64,000 bases of DNA from Gemmatimonadaceae bacterium (GTDB lineage Bacteria; Gemmatimonadota; Gemmatimonadetes; Gemmatimonadales; Gemmatimonadaceae). The translations under genes and the position numbers were made by a program. Shown in pieces: positions 25,474 to 33,481 of this stretch. Each line of letters starts with the position of its first letter. Positions within the stretch are counted from its first letter, which is position 1. The notes beneath the pieces were generated by a model. The model searched no databases. It was not told the origin of the DNA and saw nothing but the letters and a program-made list of their open reading frames with translations. The DNA is taken from assembly GCA_036504815.1 (NCBI GenBank), contig DASXUN010000011.1, positions 1 to 64,000 on the forward strand, in the 5' to 3' direction.

Positions 25474-28400
25474 ATGACCGTCGCCCGCTTTCTCACCGTC
25501 CTGGCGCTCAGCGCCGCCACCGCCGCCGTCACGCTTGCGCAGGGTGCGGCCAGTTGGATGCGCTACCCCACCCTGTCGCCCGACGGCAAGACGATCGCCT
25601 TCACCTATCGCGGCGACCTCTACCGCGTGAGCGCGGCCGGCGGCATGGCCACCCAGTTGACGCAGCATCCGGCGCAGGACTTCATGCCGGTCTGGAGCCA
25701 CGATGGCACGCGCATCGCGTTTGCGAGCGATCGGCACGGCAACTTTGACCTGTACGTGATCCCGGCGACCGGTGGCGAGGCCCAGCGCCTCACCTACCAC
25801 TCGGCACCCGAGTATCCGTACAGCTTCACACCCGACGACAAATCGATTGTCTTCGGCGCCGCGCGCATGGATGCCGCCGCCAACCGGCAGTATCCCGCCA
25901 ACTCGATGCCCGAACTATGGTCGGTTCCCGCCGCCGGCGGCCGCCCCGTGCAGATCCTCACGACACCCGCGGAGGACGCGCGCTACAGCCGCGACGGCTC
26001 TTTTCTCGTTTACACCGACAACAAGGGTCGCGAGAACGTTTGGCGCAAGCATCATGTGTCGTCGGTGGCGCGGGACATCTGGGTTTATGACGTGAAGGCG
26101 GGAACGCACCGCCAGGTCACGACCTTCCCGGGCGAGGATCGCCAGCCGGTGCTCGCCGACGGCGACCGGGCCTTCTACTACCTCAGCGAGGAGAGCGGCA
26201 CGTTCAACGTGCACAAGCTCCCGCTCGCCGGCGGCAAGTCGCAGCAGCTCACCGCATTCAAGGGACTGCCGGTCCGCTTTCTCAGCATCGCCGACAACGG
26301 CACGCTGGCCTTCGGCCACGACGGCCAGCTCTACACCATGCTGCCCGGCGGACAGCCGCAACGCGTCGCCGTGACGATTGCGGCCGATGCCAAGTCCAAC
26401 GGTGACCTCGTGCTTGCGGTGACCGGCAACGCGCGCGAACTGGCGGTTGCGCCGAGCGGCAAGGAAGTGGCGTTCGTCTTCCGCGGCGATGTCTTCACGG
26501 CCAGCGTCGAGGGCGGCGTCACCAAGCGCATCACGAACACTCCCGCCGTCGAGACCGGCGTGCGCTTCTCCCCGGACGGCAAGGCGCTCGTCTACGCCTC
26601 CGAACGCGACGGCAAGTGGGCAATCTATGAAGCGCGACGCGCCCGCGACGTCGAGCCGTACTTCTACGCCGCGACGGTTGTCAAGGAATCGCCACTGGTC
26701 GCCAACGAGCACCAGAATTACCAGCCGCTCTTCTCGCCCGATGGCAAGGAGCTGGCGTTCATCGAGGATCGCAACACGTTGCGCGTGCTCAACCTCGCCT
26801 CCCGGCAGGCGCGCACGCTGCTCGACGACAAGTCCATCTTCGCCAACACGCCCAGCCAGCGCTTCTCGTGGAGTCCCGACGGCCGGTGGATGCTGTTCGA
26901 CCTCTCGGTGCCGGGGATCGCCCCGGGCGAGATCGGCCTGGTGCCAACCGACGGCAAGGGCAGCGTGACCAACCTCACGCAGAGCGGCTTCGACGACGGC
27001 GACGCCAAGTGGATCCTCGGCGGCAAGGCGATGCTCTGGTTCAGCAATCGCGACGGCCTGAAGGCGGTGGCACAGTCGGGCGGCAGCCAGCGCGATGCCT
27101 ACGCGATGTTCTTCACCAGGGATGCGTGGGACCGCTTCCGCCTGACCAAGGAGGAGTACGCGCTGGTGAAGGAGCTGGAGGACAAGGCGCCGAAGCCGAA
27201 GCCCGATACCGCCAAGGCGAAGGGTGACAGCGCCAAGGCAAAGGCGGACAGCGCGGCCAAGGCGGAGCCGGTGAAGTTCGAGTTCGATGGCATCGAGACG
27301 CGCAAGGCGCGCCTGACCATCCACTCGTCGTCGCTCGGCGACGCGCTCGTCAGCAAGGACGGCGAGACCCTCTACTATCTCGCGCGGTTTGAAAAGGGGA
27401 TGAACCTCTGGTCCACCAACCTGCGCACCAAGGAGACCAAGCAGGTCCTGGCGTTGAACGCCAACAGTGGGAGCATGACCTGGGACAACGAGCAGAAGAG
27501 CATCTTCCTGCTCGCCGATGGCGCCATCGCGAGGATCGACCCGGCCGCCGCCAAGCGCGACGCCGTGCCGCTGAGCGGCGAGCTGACGCTCGACGTGGAC
27601 GCCGAGCGCGAGGCGATGTTCGACCACGTCTGGCGCAAGGTCCGCGACACGTTCTACACCAGGGGCTATCACGGCATCGACTGGACCGCGATCCGCCCCG
27701 TGTATGCCAAGTACCTGCCGCACATCGGCACGTCGTTCGAGTTCGCGGAGATGCTGGCCGAGATGCTCGGCGAGCTGAACATCAGCCACAGCGGGGCGAC
27801 GTATTCGCAATCATCGCCGACTGACGATGCCACCGCGTCGCTCGGCATCTTCCTCGACCAGTCGTACGCCGGTGCCGGCGTGAGGATAGCGGAGGTCATC
27901 AAGGACGGCCCGCTCGACAAGGCGGGGATCACGGTCAAGCCCGGCATGATTCTCGAGGCGATCGACGGCCAGCCCATCAGCCCGTCGCGTGACCTGTCGG
28001 AGTTCCTCAACCGCAAGGCGGGCAGGAGCGTGCTGCTCGCCTTCGCCGATGGCACGGCGAAGAGCGAGGTGGTTGCCAAGCCGGTCACGCCCGCCGAGGA
28101 GAACCGGCTGCTGTACGCCCGCTGGGTGCGACGCAACGCGGACGAGGTGGACCGCCTGAGCAATGGCCAGCTCGGCTACGTGCACATTCCGGGGATGAAC
28201 GACGGCGCGATGCGCACGACGGTCGAGGATGTGATGGGCAAGTACGCCACCCGGAAGGGCGTGGTGGTGGACACGCGCTTCAACGGCGGCGGTGACCTCG
28301 TGGCCGACCTCGCGATGTTCCTGAGCGGGAAGAAGTTCTTTGACTACACCACCGACACCCGCTCCACCGGCTACGAGCCGAACTTCCGCTGGAGCAAGCC

Positions 28401-28719
28401 GAGCGTGTCGCTGGCGAACGAAGCCAACTACTCCGACGGCCACTGCTACGCGTACGTGTACAAGGACCAGAAGCTGGGCCCCCTCGTCGGCATGCCGGTT
28501 CCCGGCACGTGCACGTTCGCCGGGTGGGAAGGACTCGAGGGCGGCATCCGGTGGGGCGTGCCCGGCGTGGGCGTGAAGGATGTGAACACCGGCAGGTATC
28601 TCGAGAACCTGCAGACGGAGCCGGACATCCGGGTGATGAACGAGTACGCGGTGGTCAGCCGCGGCAAGGACCAGCAGCTCGAGGCGGCAGTGGCGGCGCT
28701 GCTGCAGCTCATCAAGTGA
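25474..28719 (+). CDS. Exported tricorn-like S41 peptidase with beta-propeller
   Basis: The 1081-residue protein starts at ATG 25474 with a Sec signal peptide ending TLAQGA. The N-terminal 650 residues are WD40/PD40 propeller repeats (YPTLSPDGKTIAFTYRGDLY, MPVWSHDGTRIAFASDR). A charged Lys/Ala/Asp linker (about residues 570-600) follows. A PDZ domain (GPLDKAGITVKPGMILEAIDG) precedes the S41 core. Candidate active-site residues are His733 in TRGYHGID and Ser987-Asp988 in NYSDG, matching tricorn His746 and Ser965-Asp966. Tricorns degrade peptides; the SusCD neighbours suggest extracytoplasmic peptide use. An upstream ATG at 25399 lacks a signal-like N-terminus. Confidence 0.9.
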   Translation: MTVARFLTVLALSAATAAVTLAQGAASWMRYPTLSPDGKTIAFTYRGDLYRVSAAGGMATQLTQHPAQDFMPVWSHDGTRIAFASDRHGNFDLYVIPATGGEAQRLTYHSAPEYPYSFTPDDKSIVFGAARMDAAANRQYPANSMPELWSVPAAGGRPVQILTTPAEDARYSRDGSFLVYTDNKGRENVWRKHHVSSVARDIWVYDVKAGTHRQVTTFPGEDRQPVLADGDRAFYYLSEESGTFNVHKLPLAGGKSQQLTAFKGLPVRFLSIADNGTLAFGHDGQLYTMLPGGQPQRVAVTIAADAKSNGDLVLAVTGNARELAVAPSGKEVAFVFRGDVFTASVEGGVTKRITNTPAVETGVRFSPDGKALVYASERDGKWAIYEARRARDVEPYFYAATVVKESPLVANEHQNYQPLFSPDGKELAFIEDRNTLRVLNLASRQARTLLDDKSIFANTPSQRFSWSPDGRWMLFDLSVPGIAPGEIGLVPTDGKGSVTNLTQSGFDDGDAKWILGGKAMLWFSNRDGLKAVAQSGGSQRDAYAMFFTRDAWDRFRLTKEEYALVKELEDKAPKPKPDTAKAKGDSAKAKADSAAKAEPVKFEFDGIETRKARLTIHSSSLGDALVSKDGETLYYLARFEKGMNLWSTNLRTKETKQVLALNANSGSMTWDNEQKSIFLLADGAIARIDPAAAKRDAVPLSGELTLDVDAEREAMFDHVWRKVRDTFYTRGYHGIDWTAIRPVYAKYLPHIGTSFEFAEMLAEMLGELNISHSGATYSQSSPTDDATASLGIFLDQSYAGAGVRIAEVIKDGPLDKAGITVKPGMILEAIDGQPISPSRDLSEFLNRKAGRSVLLAFADGTAKSEVVAKPVTPAEENRLLYARWVRRNADEVDRLSNGQLGYVHIPGMNDGAMRTTVEDVMGKYATRKGVVVDTRFNGGGDLVADLAMFLSGKKFFDYTTDTRSTGYEPNFRWSKPSVSLANEANYSDGHCYAYVYKDQKLGPLVGMPVPGTCTFAGWEGLEGGIRWGVPGVGVKDVNTGRYLENLQTEPDIRVMNEYAVVSRGKDQQLEAAVAALLQLIK

Positions 28720-29744
28720 CCCGTCCGGCGCGACGCGCGCCGGAGGCGCGGGGCTTGCTGCGCAAGCCCGCGCGCGCCGCGGCGCGCGCCGTCGCGCGCC
28801 AACGCCTGGAGCGGGCCGTGGAAAAGGCGTCCCCACTCCTGCTCCCCAGGGTCGGGGAACCGGCCGCGACGATCGGCAACGAGGAGGTGCACGACTTCCG
28901 CGTCGCGTTGCGCCGCCTGCGCAGCTGGATTCGCGCCGCGGACGACCTGCTGCGCGACGACCTCCCGCGGCGCGAGCGCGTCGCCCTGCGCCGCCTGGCC
29001 CGCTGTGCCGGCGCGGCGCGCGATGCCCAGGTGGAGTGGCAGTGGCTCACTTCCCCGGGCGAACCCTTCAGTGCACCGGCGGCGCGCGCCGCCGCCTGGC
29101 TTGCCGGCGAACGACTGGCCATCTATGCGCGCGAGCGGGAGCGCCTGCAGCGCCGCACCGCCGAGCGTTGGCCCGACGTGGCCGCGGCGGTCGCCGCGGC
29201 GCTCGCCCGCGCGACCGACCCGACGGACGTTCCACCCGAATCGCTCGGAGCCCATCTCGCCCCCGTGATGCGCCGCCATCTCGACACGGCTCGCGCCGCG
29301 CTCGACCGCATCGAGCACCGGACGCAGGTGAAGGTCATCCACCGCGCGCGCATCGAGGTCAAGCGCCTGCGGTATCTCGTGGAAACCGTTGACGCCCAGT
29401 CGCCGAGCGGGGCACGGGCCCTGCGACAACTGCGGCAGCTGCAGGACACGCTCGGCGAACTGCACGACGCGCACGTGATCACCCTGCAGCTCGATCCCAA
29501 CCTGGTCCCGCGCCGCGGACGGCGGCGGCCAACCGGCCGCCCTGCCCTGCGTGACCTGCGGGCACTGCGCGCCGCCGTGCGCCGGCGGGAACTCGCTGCC
29601 TTCCGGCATGCCATGGACCTGCTGGCTTCGCCGACGGCGGCGGCCTCGTGGCGAGTGCTCGAACAGCTCCCCGCGCGCCTGACGGCCGCCGCAGCGCCCC
29701 GCACGCGACGCCGTGTCGCCCCGGCCGTTACGCGGACCGCGTAG
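28716..29744 (+). CDS. CHAD-domain protein, probable polyphosphate binding
   Basis: The GTG at 28716 overlaps the peptidase stop (GTGA) and gives a very basic, Arg-rich protein of 342 residues. CHAD helical bundles bind inorganic polyphosphate through conserved His, Lys and Arg. Seen are EEVHDFRVALRRLRSWIR, the second-half repeat HRARIEVKRLRYLVE, and LGELHDAHV. No CYTH domain is fused; a separate CYTH gene lies at 36143-36736. The G+C-rich first 30 codons (RPARRAPEARG) are low complexity, so the true start could be slightly downstream. Confidence 0.85.
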   Translation: MTRPARRAPEARGLLRKPARAAARAVARQRLERAVEKASPLLLPRVGEPAATIGNEEVHDFRVALRRLRSWIRAADDLLRDDLPRRERVALRRLARCAGAARDAQVEWQWLTSPGEPFSAPAARAAAWLAGERLAIYARERERLQRRTAERWPDVAAAVAAALARATDPTDVPPESLGAHLAPVMRRHLDTARAALDRIEHRTQVKVIHRARIEVKRLRYLVETVDAQSPSGARALRQLRQLQDTLGELHDAHVITLQLDPNLVPRRGRRRPTGRPALRDLRALRAAVRRRELAAFRHAMDLLASPTAAASWRVLEQLPARLTAAAAPRTRRRVAPAVTRTA

Positions 29745-29819
29745 GCGTTACATGGAGGCGCCTTTCAGCGCGCCGGTGCGCCTGCGATGTTTCAGGATCC
29801 ACCCAGAGCGCATCCTCCC

Positions 29820-30041
29820 ATGACCTCCGAGCCACGGTTCGTGCTGCTCGCTTCCTTCGCCAACGGGTTCGCCGCCGACATCGCACGCGAACGCCTCGAG
29901 GCGGACGGTATTCCCGTACTCCTGAAGGGACCGCAGGTGGGGATCTTCGGCGGCGGCTTCCAGGGGACTACGGTGGGCGGCGTGGAGCTGTTCGTGCCGT
30001 CACCGGAACTGGATCGCGCCAAGGATCTCCTCGACAACTGA
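29820..30041 (+). CDS. Small DUF2007-type protein
   Basis: The 73-residue product has the DUF2007 pattern: FVLLASFANGFAADIARERLEADGIPVLLKG, a glycine-rich turn, then VELFVPSPELDRAKDLLD. The family resembles PII-like ferredoxin folds and is labelled putative signal transducing; its function is unknown. The ATG at 29820 gives the usual N-terminus. An alternative ATG at 29787 adds 11 residues, and neither has a clear ribosome site. It stands between the CHAD gene and an exported molybdopterin-domain-like protein. Confidence 0.75.
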   Translation: MTSEPRFVLLASFANGFAADIARERLEADGIPVLLKGPQVGIFGGGFQGTTVGGVELFVPSPELDRAKDLLDN

Positions 30042-30085
30042 TCGTTCCGCCCGCGACGCCAACCCTGAAATCCAGCCTCCCTCCC

Positions 30086-30601
30086 GTGACCGTCCCAACT
30101 CTGCGCTCCTTTGTATTGGCCGCCACGGCGGCCCTCCTCGGCACCTCCTCGTTGCTCGCACAGACGCCGGCGCTGCGCGTCGAACGAGACGGACGACCCG
30201 CGGTGACGCTGACCCTCGACGCGCTGCGCGGCCTCCCCGGTGACACCATCAGCCTCGCCTCGCATGGCGGACCCGCGGTGCGCTATCGCGCGGTCAGGCT
30301 GCTCGACGTGATGGCGGCCGCCGGTTCCCCCATCGACTCGCTCCGGCTCGGCCGCGCGGGATGGATCGTCGTCGCGCTGGCGAAGGACGGATACAGTGCG
30401 GTCTTCTCGGCCGCCGAGCTCGAGCCGAAGCTGGGCCCGACGCGCGCCTACATCGCGTATGAGCGCGACGGCGCGCCGCTGACCGACAAGGAGGCACCGT
30501 ACCACGTGATCGTCCCGACCGACGCGCACGGTACCCGCAGCGCACGGATGGTGACCACCGTGCGCATCCTCGACGCGCTCGCCGTCTCCCGAACGCCCTG
30601 A
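30086..30601 (+). CDS. Exported protein with a molybdopterin-oxidoreductase-like fold
   Basis: The GTG at 30086 starts a signal peptide (FVLAATAALLGTSSLLAQ) on a 171-residue protein. The mature part reads like the small form of the sulfite-oxidase-type domain: YRAVRLLDVMAAAG, VVALAKDGYSAVFSAAELEP, YIAYERDGAPLTDKEAPYHVIVP and RMVTTVRIL. No cofactor-binding Cys is present, so it may not be a redox enzyme. Its stop shares one base with the next start (TGATG), suggesting coupling to the acetyltransferase. Family assignment is by overall pattern only. Confidence 0.65.
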   Translation: MTVPTLRSFVLAATAALLGTSSLLAQTPALRVERDGRPAVTLTLDALRGLPGDTISLASHGGPAVRYRAVRLLDVMAAAGSPIDSLRLGRAGWIVVALAKDGYSAVFSAAELEPKLGPTRAYIAYERDGAPLTDKEAPYHVIVPTDAHGTRSARMVTTVRILDALAVSRTP

Positions 30602-31140
30602 TGCGCCGCCTGCCCGCGCTGGCGACTGCCCGGCTCCAATTGCGGCCGTTTCTGCTGAGCGACGCACGCATCGTGCAGCGCCTGGCTGGCGAACGCGCCG
30701 TGGCCGACACCACGCTGCGCATCCCGCATCCGTACGAAGACGGGATGGCAGAAGCGTGGATCGCGACGCACGAAGGCGCCTGGACCCGTCACGAGGAAGC
30801 GACGCTCGCGATTGCGGAGGCCGAGGCCGGCCTCGTGGGCGCCATCTCCGTTCGCATTGATCTCGCCCAGCGCCGCGGCGAACTCGCGTACTGGATCGGC
30901 CAGCCCTACTGGGGACGCGGCTACGCCACCGAGGCCGTGCGCGCCATGCTCGGCTTCGGCTTCGACCGCCTGTCGCTGCATCGCCTCTGGGCGCAGCATT
31001 TCACCCGTAATCCGGCCTCCGGACGGGTGCTGGCCAAGTCTGGCATGCGCCACGAGGGGACGCTGCGCGGCCACCTGATCCACCGGGGTGTACCAGAGGA
31101 CGTGGAGATATGGGGAATCCTCGCCGCGGATCGTCCGTAA
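30601..31140 (+). CDS. GNAT N-acetyltransferase (RimJ/RimL-like)
   Basis: This 179-residue acetyl-CoA-dependent transferase matches the branch that acetylates protein N-termini or small amines. It begins ARLQLRPFLLSDARIVQRLAG. The middle has GAISVRIDLAQRRGELAYWIGQPYWGRGYATEAVRAMLGFGF, including the acetyl-CoA pyrophosphate loop (Q/R-x-x-G-x-G/A equivalent GRGYAT). HRLWAQHFTRNPASGRVLAKSGMRHEGTLRGH follows. The substrate is unknown; the gene is not next to a ribosomal protein gene. Confidence 0.88.
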   Translation: MRRLPALATARLQLRPFLLSDARIVQRLAGERAVADTTLRIPHPYEDGMAEAWIATHEGAWTRHEEATLAIAEAEAGLVGAISVRIDLAQRRGELAYWIGQPYWGRGYATEAVRAMLGFGFDRLSLHRLWAQHFTRNPASGRVLAKSGMRHEGTLRGHLIHRGVPEDVEIWGILAADRP

Positions 31141-31255
31141 GGTTGAGCATGGGGCGATGCGCCGCACCCCTTGGCGCGCGGCGCGCTGGCCCCGCGCACT
31201 ACTCCGAGCGTATTTTCCCCGTTCGAGGCACGCGTCACTTCCCCCGGAGAACGCG

Positions 31256-32137
31256 ATGGTCCTGATCCACGAAAGCCCGACCGGTGGCATCCCGCGCAAA
31301 CCGCGGGACAACGAGCTTGACGTCTACGGCGTCACGCACATCGGCAAGGTGCGGAAGCAGAATCAGGATCACTTCCTCATCGCCTCGCTGCACAAGCATC
31401 TCTCCATTCACCAGACCAGCATCCCCGCCGAGAACTTGACCGGGGGCGGCACCGACCGGCTTGCCTTTCTCGCGATGGTGGCCGACGGCGTCGGCGGCTC
31501 GGCGGGCGGCGAGGAGGCCAGCCGGTTCGCGCTGGACGCCATCACGGCCTACATCACGCGCTCGGTGCACTGCTACTACGCCGCCGATCCCAACAATGAC
31601 GCGGAGTTCACCCACGTCCTGCAGGAAGGGGCGATGCGCGTGCATGCCCGGCTCAACGAGCGCAGCACCGAGGCGGACCGGGCCGGCATGGCGACGACGC
31701 TGACCGCCTTCCTCGGCGTCTGGCCGCGGGCGTACGTGCTGCAGGTGGGCGACAGCCGGTACTACACGCTGCGCGACGGCGCGCTGCACCAGATGTCGCG
31801 CGACCAGACCGTGGCGGAGGACCTGATTGCCGCCGGTGTCATCCGGCGCTCCGACCCCGGGCACGAACGCTGGAAGCACGTCCTCTCGAGTGCGATCGGC
31901 GGACCGGAGGCCTCGCCGGTGGTGACGGCCATCGAGAACGACTGGTACCACGTGCACCTGCTCTGCAGCGACGGACTCCCCAAGCACGTCAGCGACGAGC
32001 AGATCACCCAGCGGCTGCGCGCGATGACCTCCTCGCGTCAGGCCTGCGAGGCGCTGCTGCAGGACGCCCTCGACGGCGGCGGCAGCGACAACATTTCGAT
32101 CATCGTCGGTCGCGCCGTGCCGTTGTCAGCCGACTGA
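31256..32137 (+). CDS. PP2C-family serine/threonine protein phosphatase
   Basis: This Mn/Mg-dependent phosphatase probably reverses Ser/Thr kinase signalling. The ATG at 31256 with GGAG about 7 bases upstream gives 293 residues. Motifs are VTHIGKVRKQNQDHFLI, MVADGVGGSAGGEEASRFAL, MATTLTAFLGVWPRAYVLQVGDSRYYTLR and GGGSDNISIIV, which supply the metal-binding aspartates. No membrane helix is seen. The upstream ATG at 31088 lies inside the acetyltransferase gene and is unlikely. A kinase that could pair with it is encoded at 55754. Confidence 0.92.
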   Translation: MVLIHESPTGGIPRKPRDNELDVYGVTHIGKVRKQNQDHFLIASLHKHLSIHQTSIPAENLTGGGTDRLAFLAMVADGVGGSAGGEEASRFALDAITAYITRSVHCYYAADPNNDAEFTHVLQEGAMRVHARLNERSTEADRAGMATTLTAFLGVWPRAYVLQVGDSRYYTLRDGALHQMSRDQTVAEDLIAAGVIRRSDPGHERWKHVLSSAIGGPEASPVVTAIENDWYHVHLLCSDGLPKHVSDEQITQRLRAMTSSRQACEALLQDALDGGGSDNISIIVGRAVPLSAD

Positions 32138-32143
32138 GCGCTC

Positions 32144-32169
32144 GCCCCGGCGCCGCGGGAGGCCGGGGC
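32144..32169 (+). terminator. G+C-rich hairpin after the phosphatase gene
   Basis: An 8-bp stem (GCCCCGGC at 32144-32151 with GCCGGGGC at 32162-32169) lies 6 bases after the PP2C stop. It has no U tract and is a weak terminator candidate. Confidence 0.45.
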
Positions 32170-32216
32170 CGCATCGCAGGCTTCGCGCCTACGGCTCCAG
32201 CGGCTATCTTCCCCCT

Positions 32217-33068
32217 ATGATCGCCTCCTCCATCGTCGTCCAGCCGTTCGAACTGCACGTCGGCCCGCTGACCCTCACCGGGTTCGGCCTCGCCATGCTG
32301 CTCGCGTTCGTCGTGGCGCAGTACATCGGCCAGGTGGAGCTCGACCGTCGGGGGCACGACTCCGAGATCATGGGTGACGTGCTCGTCGGCGCCGTGATCG
32401 GCGGCCTGGTCGGGGCGAAGGTCTACTACGCCATCCTGTTTCACGATCCGCGGGCGCTGCTGCACACGGCGGGCTTCGTCTTCTGGGGCGGCCTGATCGG
32501 CGGCATTCTCGCCACGGCCTTGGTGATCCGGTGGCGCCGCCAGCCGTTCACGCGCATCAGCGATGTCTCGGCCGCGGGACTCGCGGCGGCCTATGCCATC
32601 GGCCGCACGGGGTGCTGGGCGGTGGGCGACGACTACGGTCGCCCGTGGGATTCCCGCTGGGCCGTGGCCTTTCCCAACGGCTACCCGGCTTCCACGGTGC
32701 AGAATCTCGTGGAGCAGTTCGGGGTGAAGGAACTTGCCGGTCGCCCGCCGCTCGAAGTGGTGTCGGTGCATCCCACGCAGCTTTATGAGGTGGCGATGGG
32801 GATGGTGATGTTCGCCATCATATGGCGGCTGCGCGACCACAAGCACGCCGAGGGATGGCTGTTCGGCCTGTATTGCGTGTTGGCCGGCCTCGAGCGGTTC
32901 ATCGTGGAGTTCTTCCGCGCCAAGGATGATCGCTTCGTGGGGCCGTTCACGATGGCACAGATGATCGCGCTCGCCTTTGCCGTGGGTGGCGCGATCTGGA
33001 TGCAGATGCGCCGTGAGGCGGGCGACGGCCGGCCGGGGATCTACGCGCGGCAGCGCGCCAGGAACTGA
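32217..33068 (+). CDS. lgt: Prolipoprotein diacylglyceryl transferase
   Basis: Lgt attaches diacylglycerol to the lipobox Cys of exported prolipoproteins in the inner membrane. The 283-residue polytopic protein has about seven helices. The signature region reads AIGRTGCWAVGDDYGRPWDSRWA, the divergent 'GRxGC..YGRP' form rather than E. coli GRIGNF, keeping the essential Arg. HPTQLYE and LERFIVEFFRAKDDR near the C-terminus are typical. It would process the lipoproteins encoded nearby (BIG/RCC1, SusD-like, SCO1-like). Confidence 0.9.
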   Translation: MIASSIVVQPFELHVGPLTLTGFGLAMLLAFVVAQYIGQVELDRRGHDSEIMGDVLVGAVIGGLVGAKVYYAILFHDPRALLHTAGFVFWGGLIGGILATALVIRWRRQPFTRISDVSAAGLAAAYAIGRTGCWAVGDDYGRPWDSRWAVAFPNGYPASTVQNLVEQFGVKELAGRPPLEVVSVHPTQLYEVAMGMVMFAIIWRLRDHKHAEGWLFGLYCVLAGLERFIVEFFRAKDDRFVGPFTMAQMIALAFAVGGAIWMQMRREAGDGRPGIYARQRARN

Positions 33069-33079
33069 CGACCGCCGCG

Positions 33080-33098
33080 GGCGGCGCCTGGCGCCGCC
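33080..33098. terminator. Hairpin at the lgt/acpS convergent junction
   Basis: A perfect 8-bp stem (33080-33087 with 33091-33098) closes on a CTG loop and touches the acpS stop codon. It fits a bidirectional terminator without a U tract. Confidence 0.55.
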
Positions 33099-33481
33099 TA
33101 GCCCGTTTCGAGGACGACGACGGCACCCGCCGTCGAATCGGTGTGGGAGAGCGTCAGCCAGTGGCGCGTGACTCCCAGCACCTCGGCGCGCTGCTGCGCG
33201 CGCCCGTGAAGCACCAGTTCCGGTGCGTGGCCGGGACGTGAAATCACCTCGATGTCCTTCCATCCGATCAGTCGCGCGCTCTCGGTTCCCGCCAGGGCCT
33301 TGAACGCCGCCTCCTTGGCGGCGAGACGCGCCGCGAGGTGCATCGCCGGGCGAGCCCGGGCGGTGGCGTAGGCCACTTCACGATCCAGGAAGAGCCGCGC
33401 CAGCGCGCGATCGCCCTTGCCGTGCAGCAGTTGCTCCACGCGCCCGATTTCCACCAGGTCGAAACCCACACCGACGATCAC
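33098..33481 (-). CDS. acpS: Holo-[acyl-carrier-protein] synthase
   Basis: AcpS transfers 4'-phosphopantetheine from CoA to acyl carrier protein. The GTG at 33481 gives 127 residues starting IVGVGFDLVEIGRVE (Asp8 binds Mg). RLAAKEAAFKAL carries the second metal-binding Glu, and LTLSHTDSTAGAVVVLE closes the domain. The start overlaps the stop of the upstream M14 peptidase gene (GTGA), so translation is coupled. A longer in-frame start at 33586 lies wholly inside that gene and is rejected. Confidence 0.93.
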   Translation of the reverse strand: MIVGVGFDLVEIGRVEQLLHGKGDRALARLFLDREVAYATARARPAMHLAARLAAKEAAFKALAGTESARLIGWKDIEVISRPGHAPELVLHGRAQQRAEVLGVTRHWLTLSHTDSTAGAVVVLETG

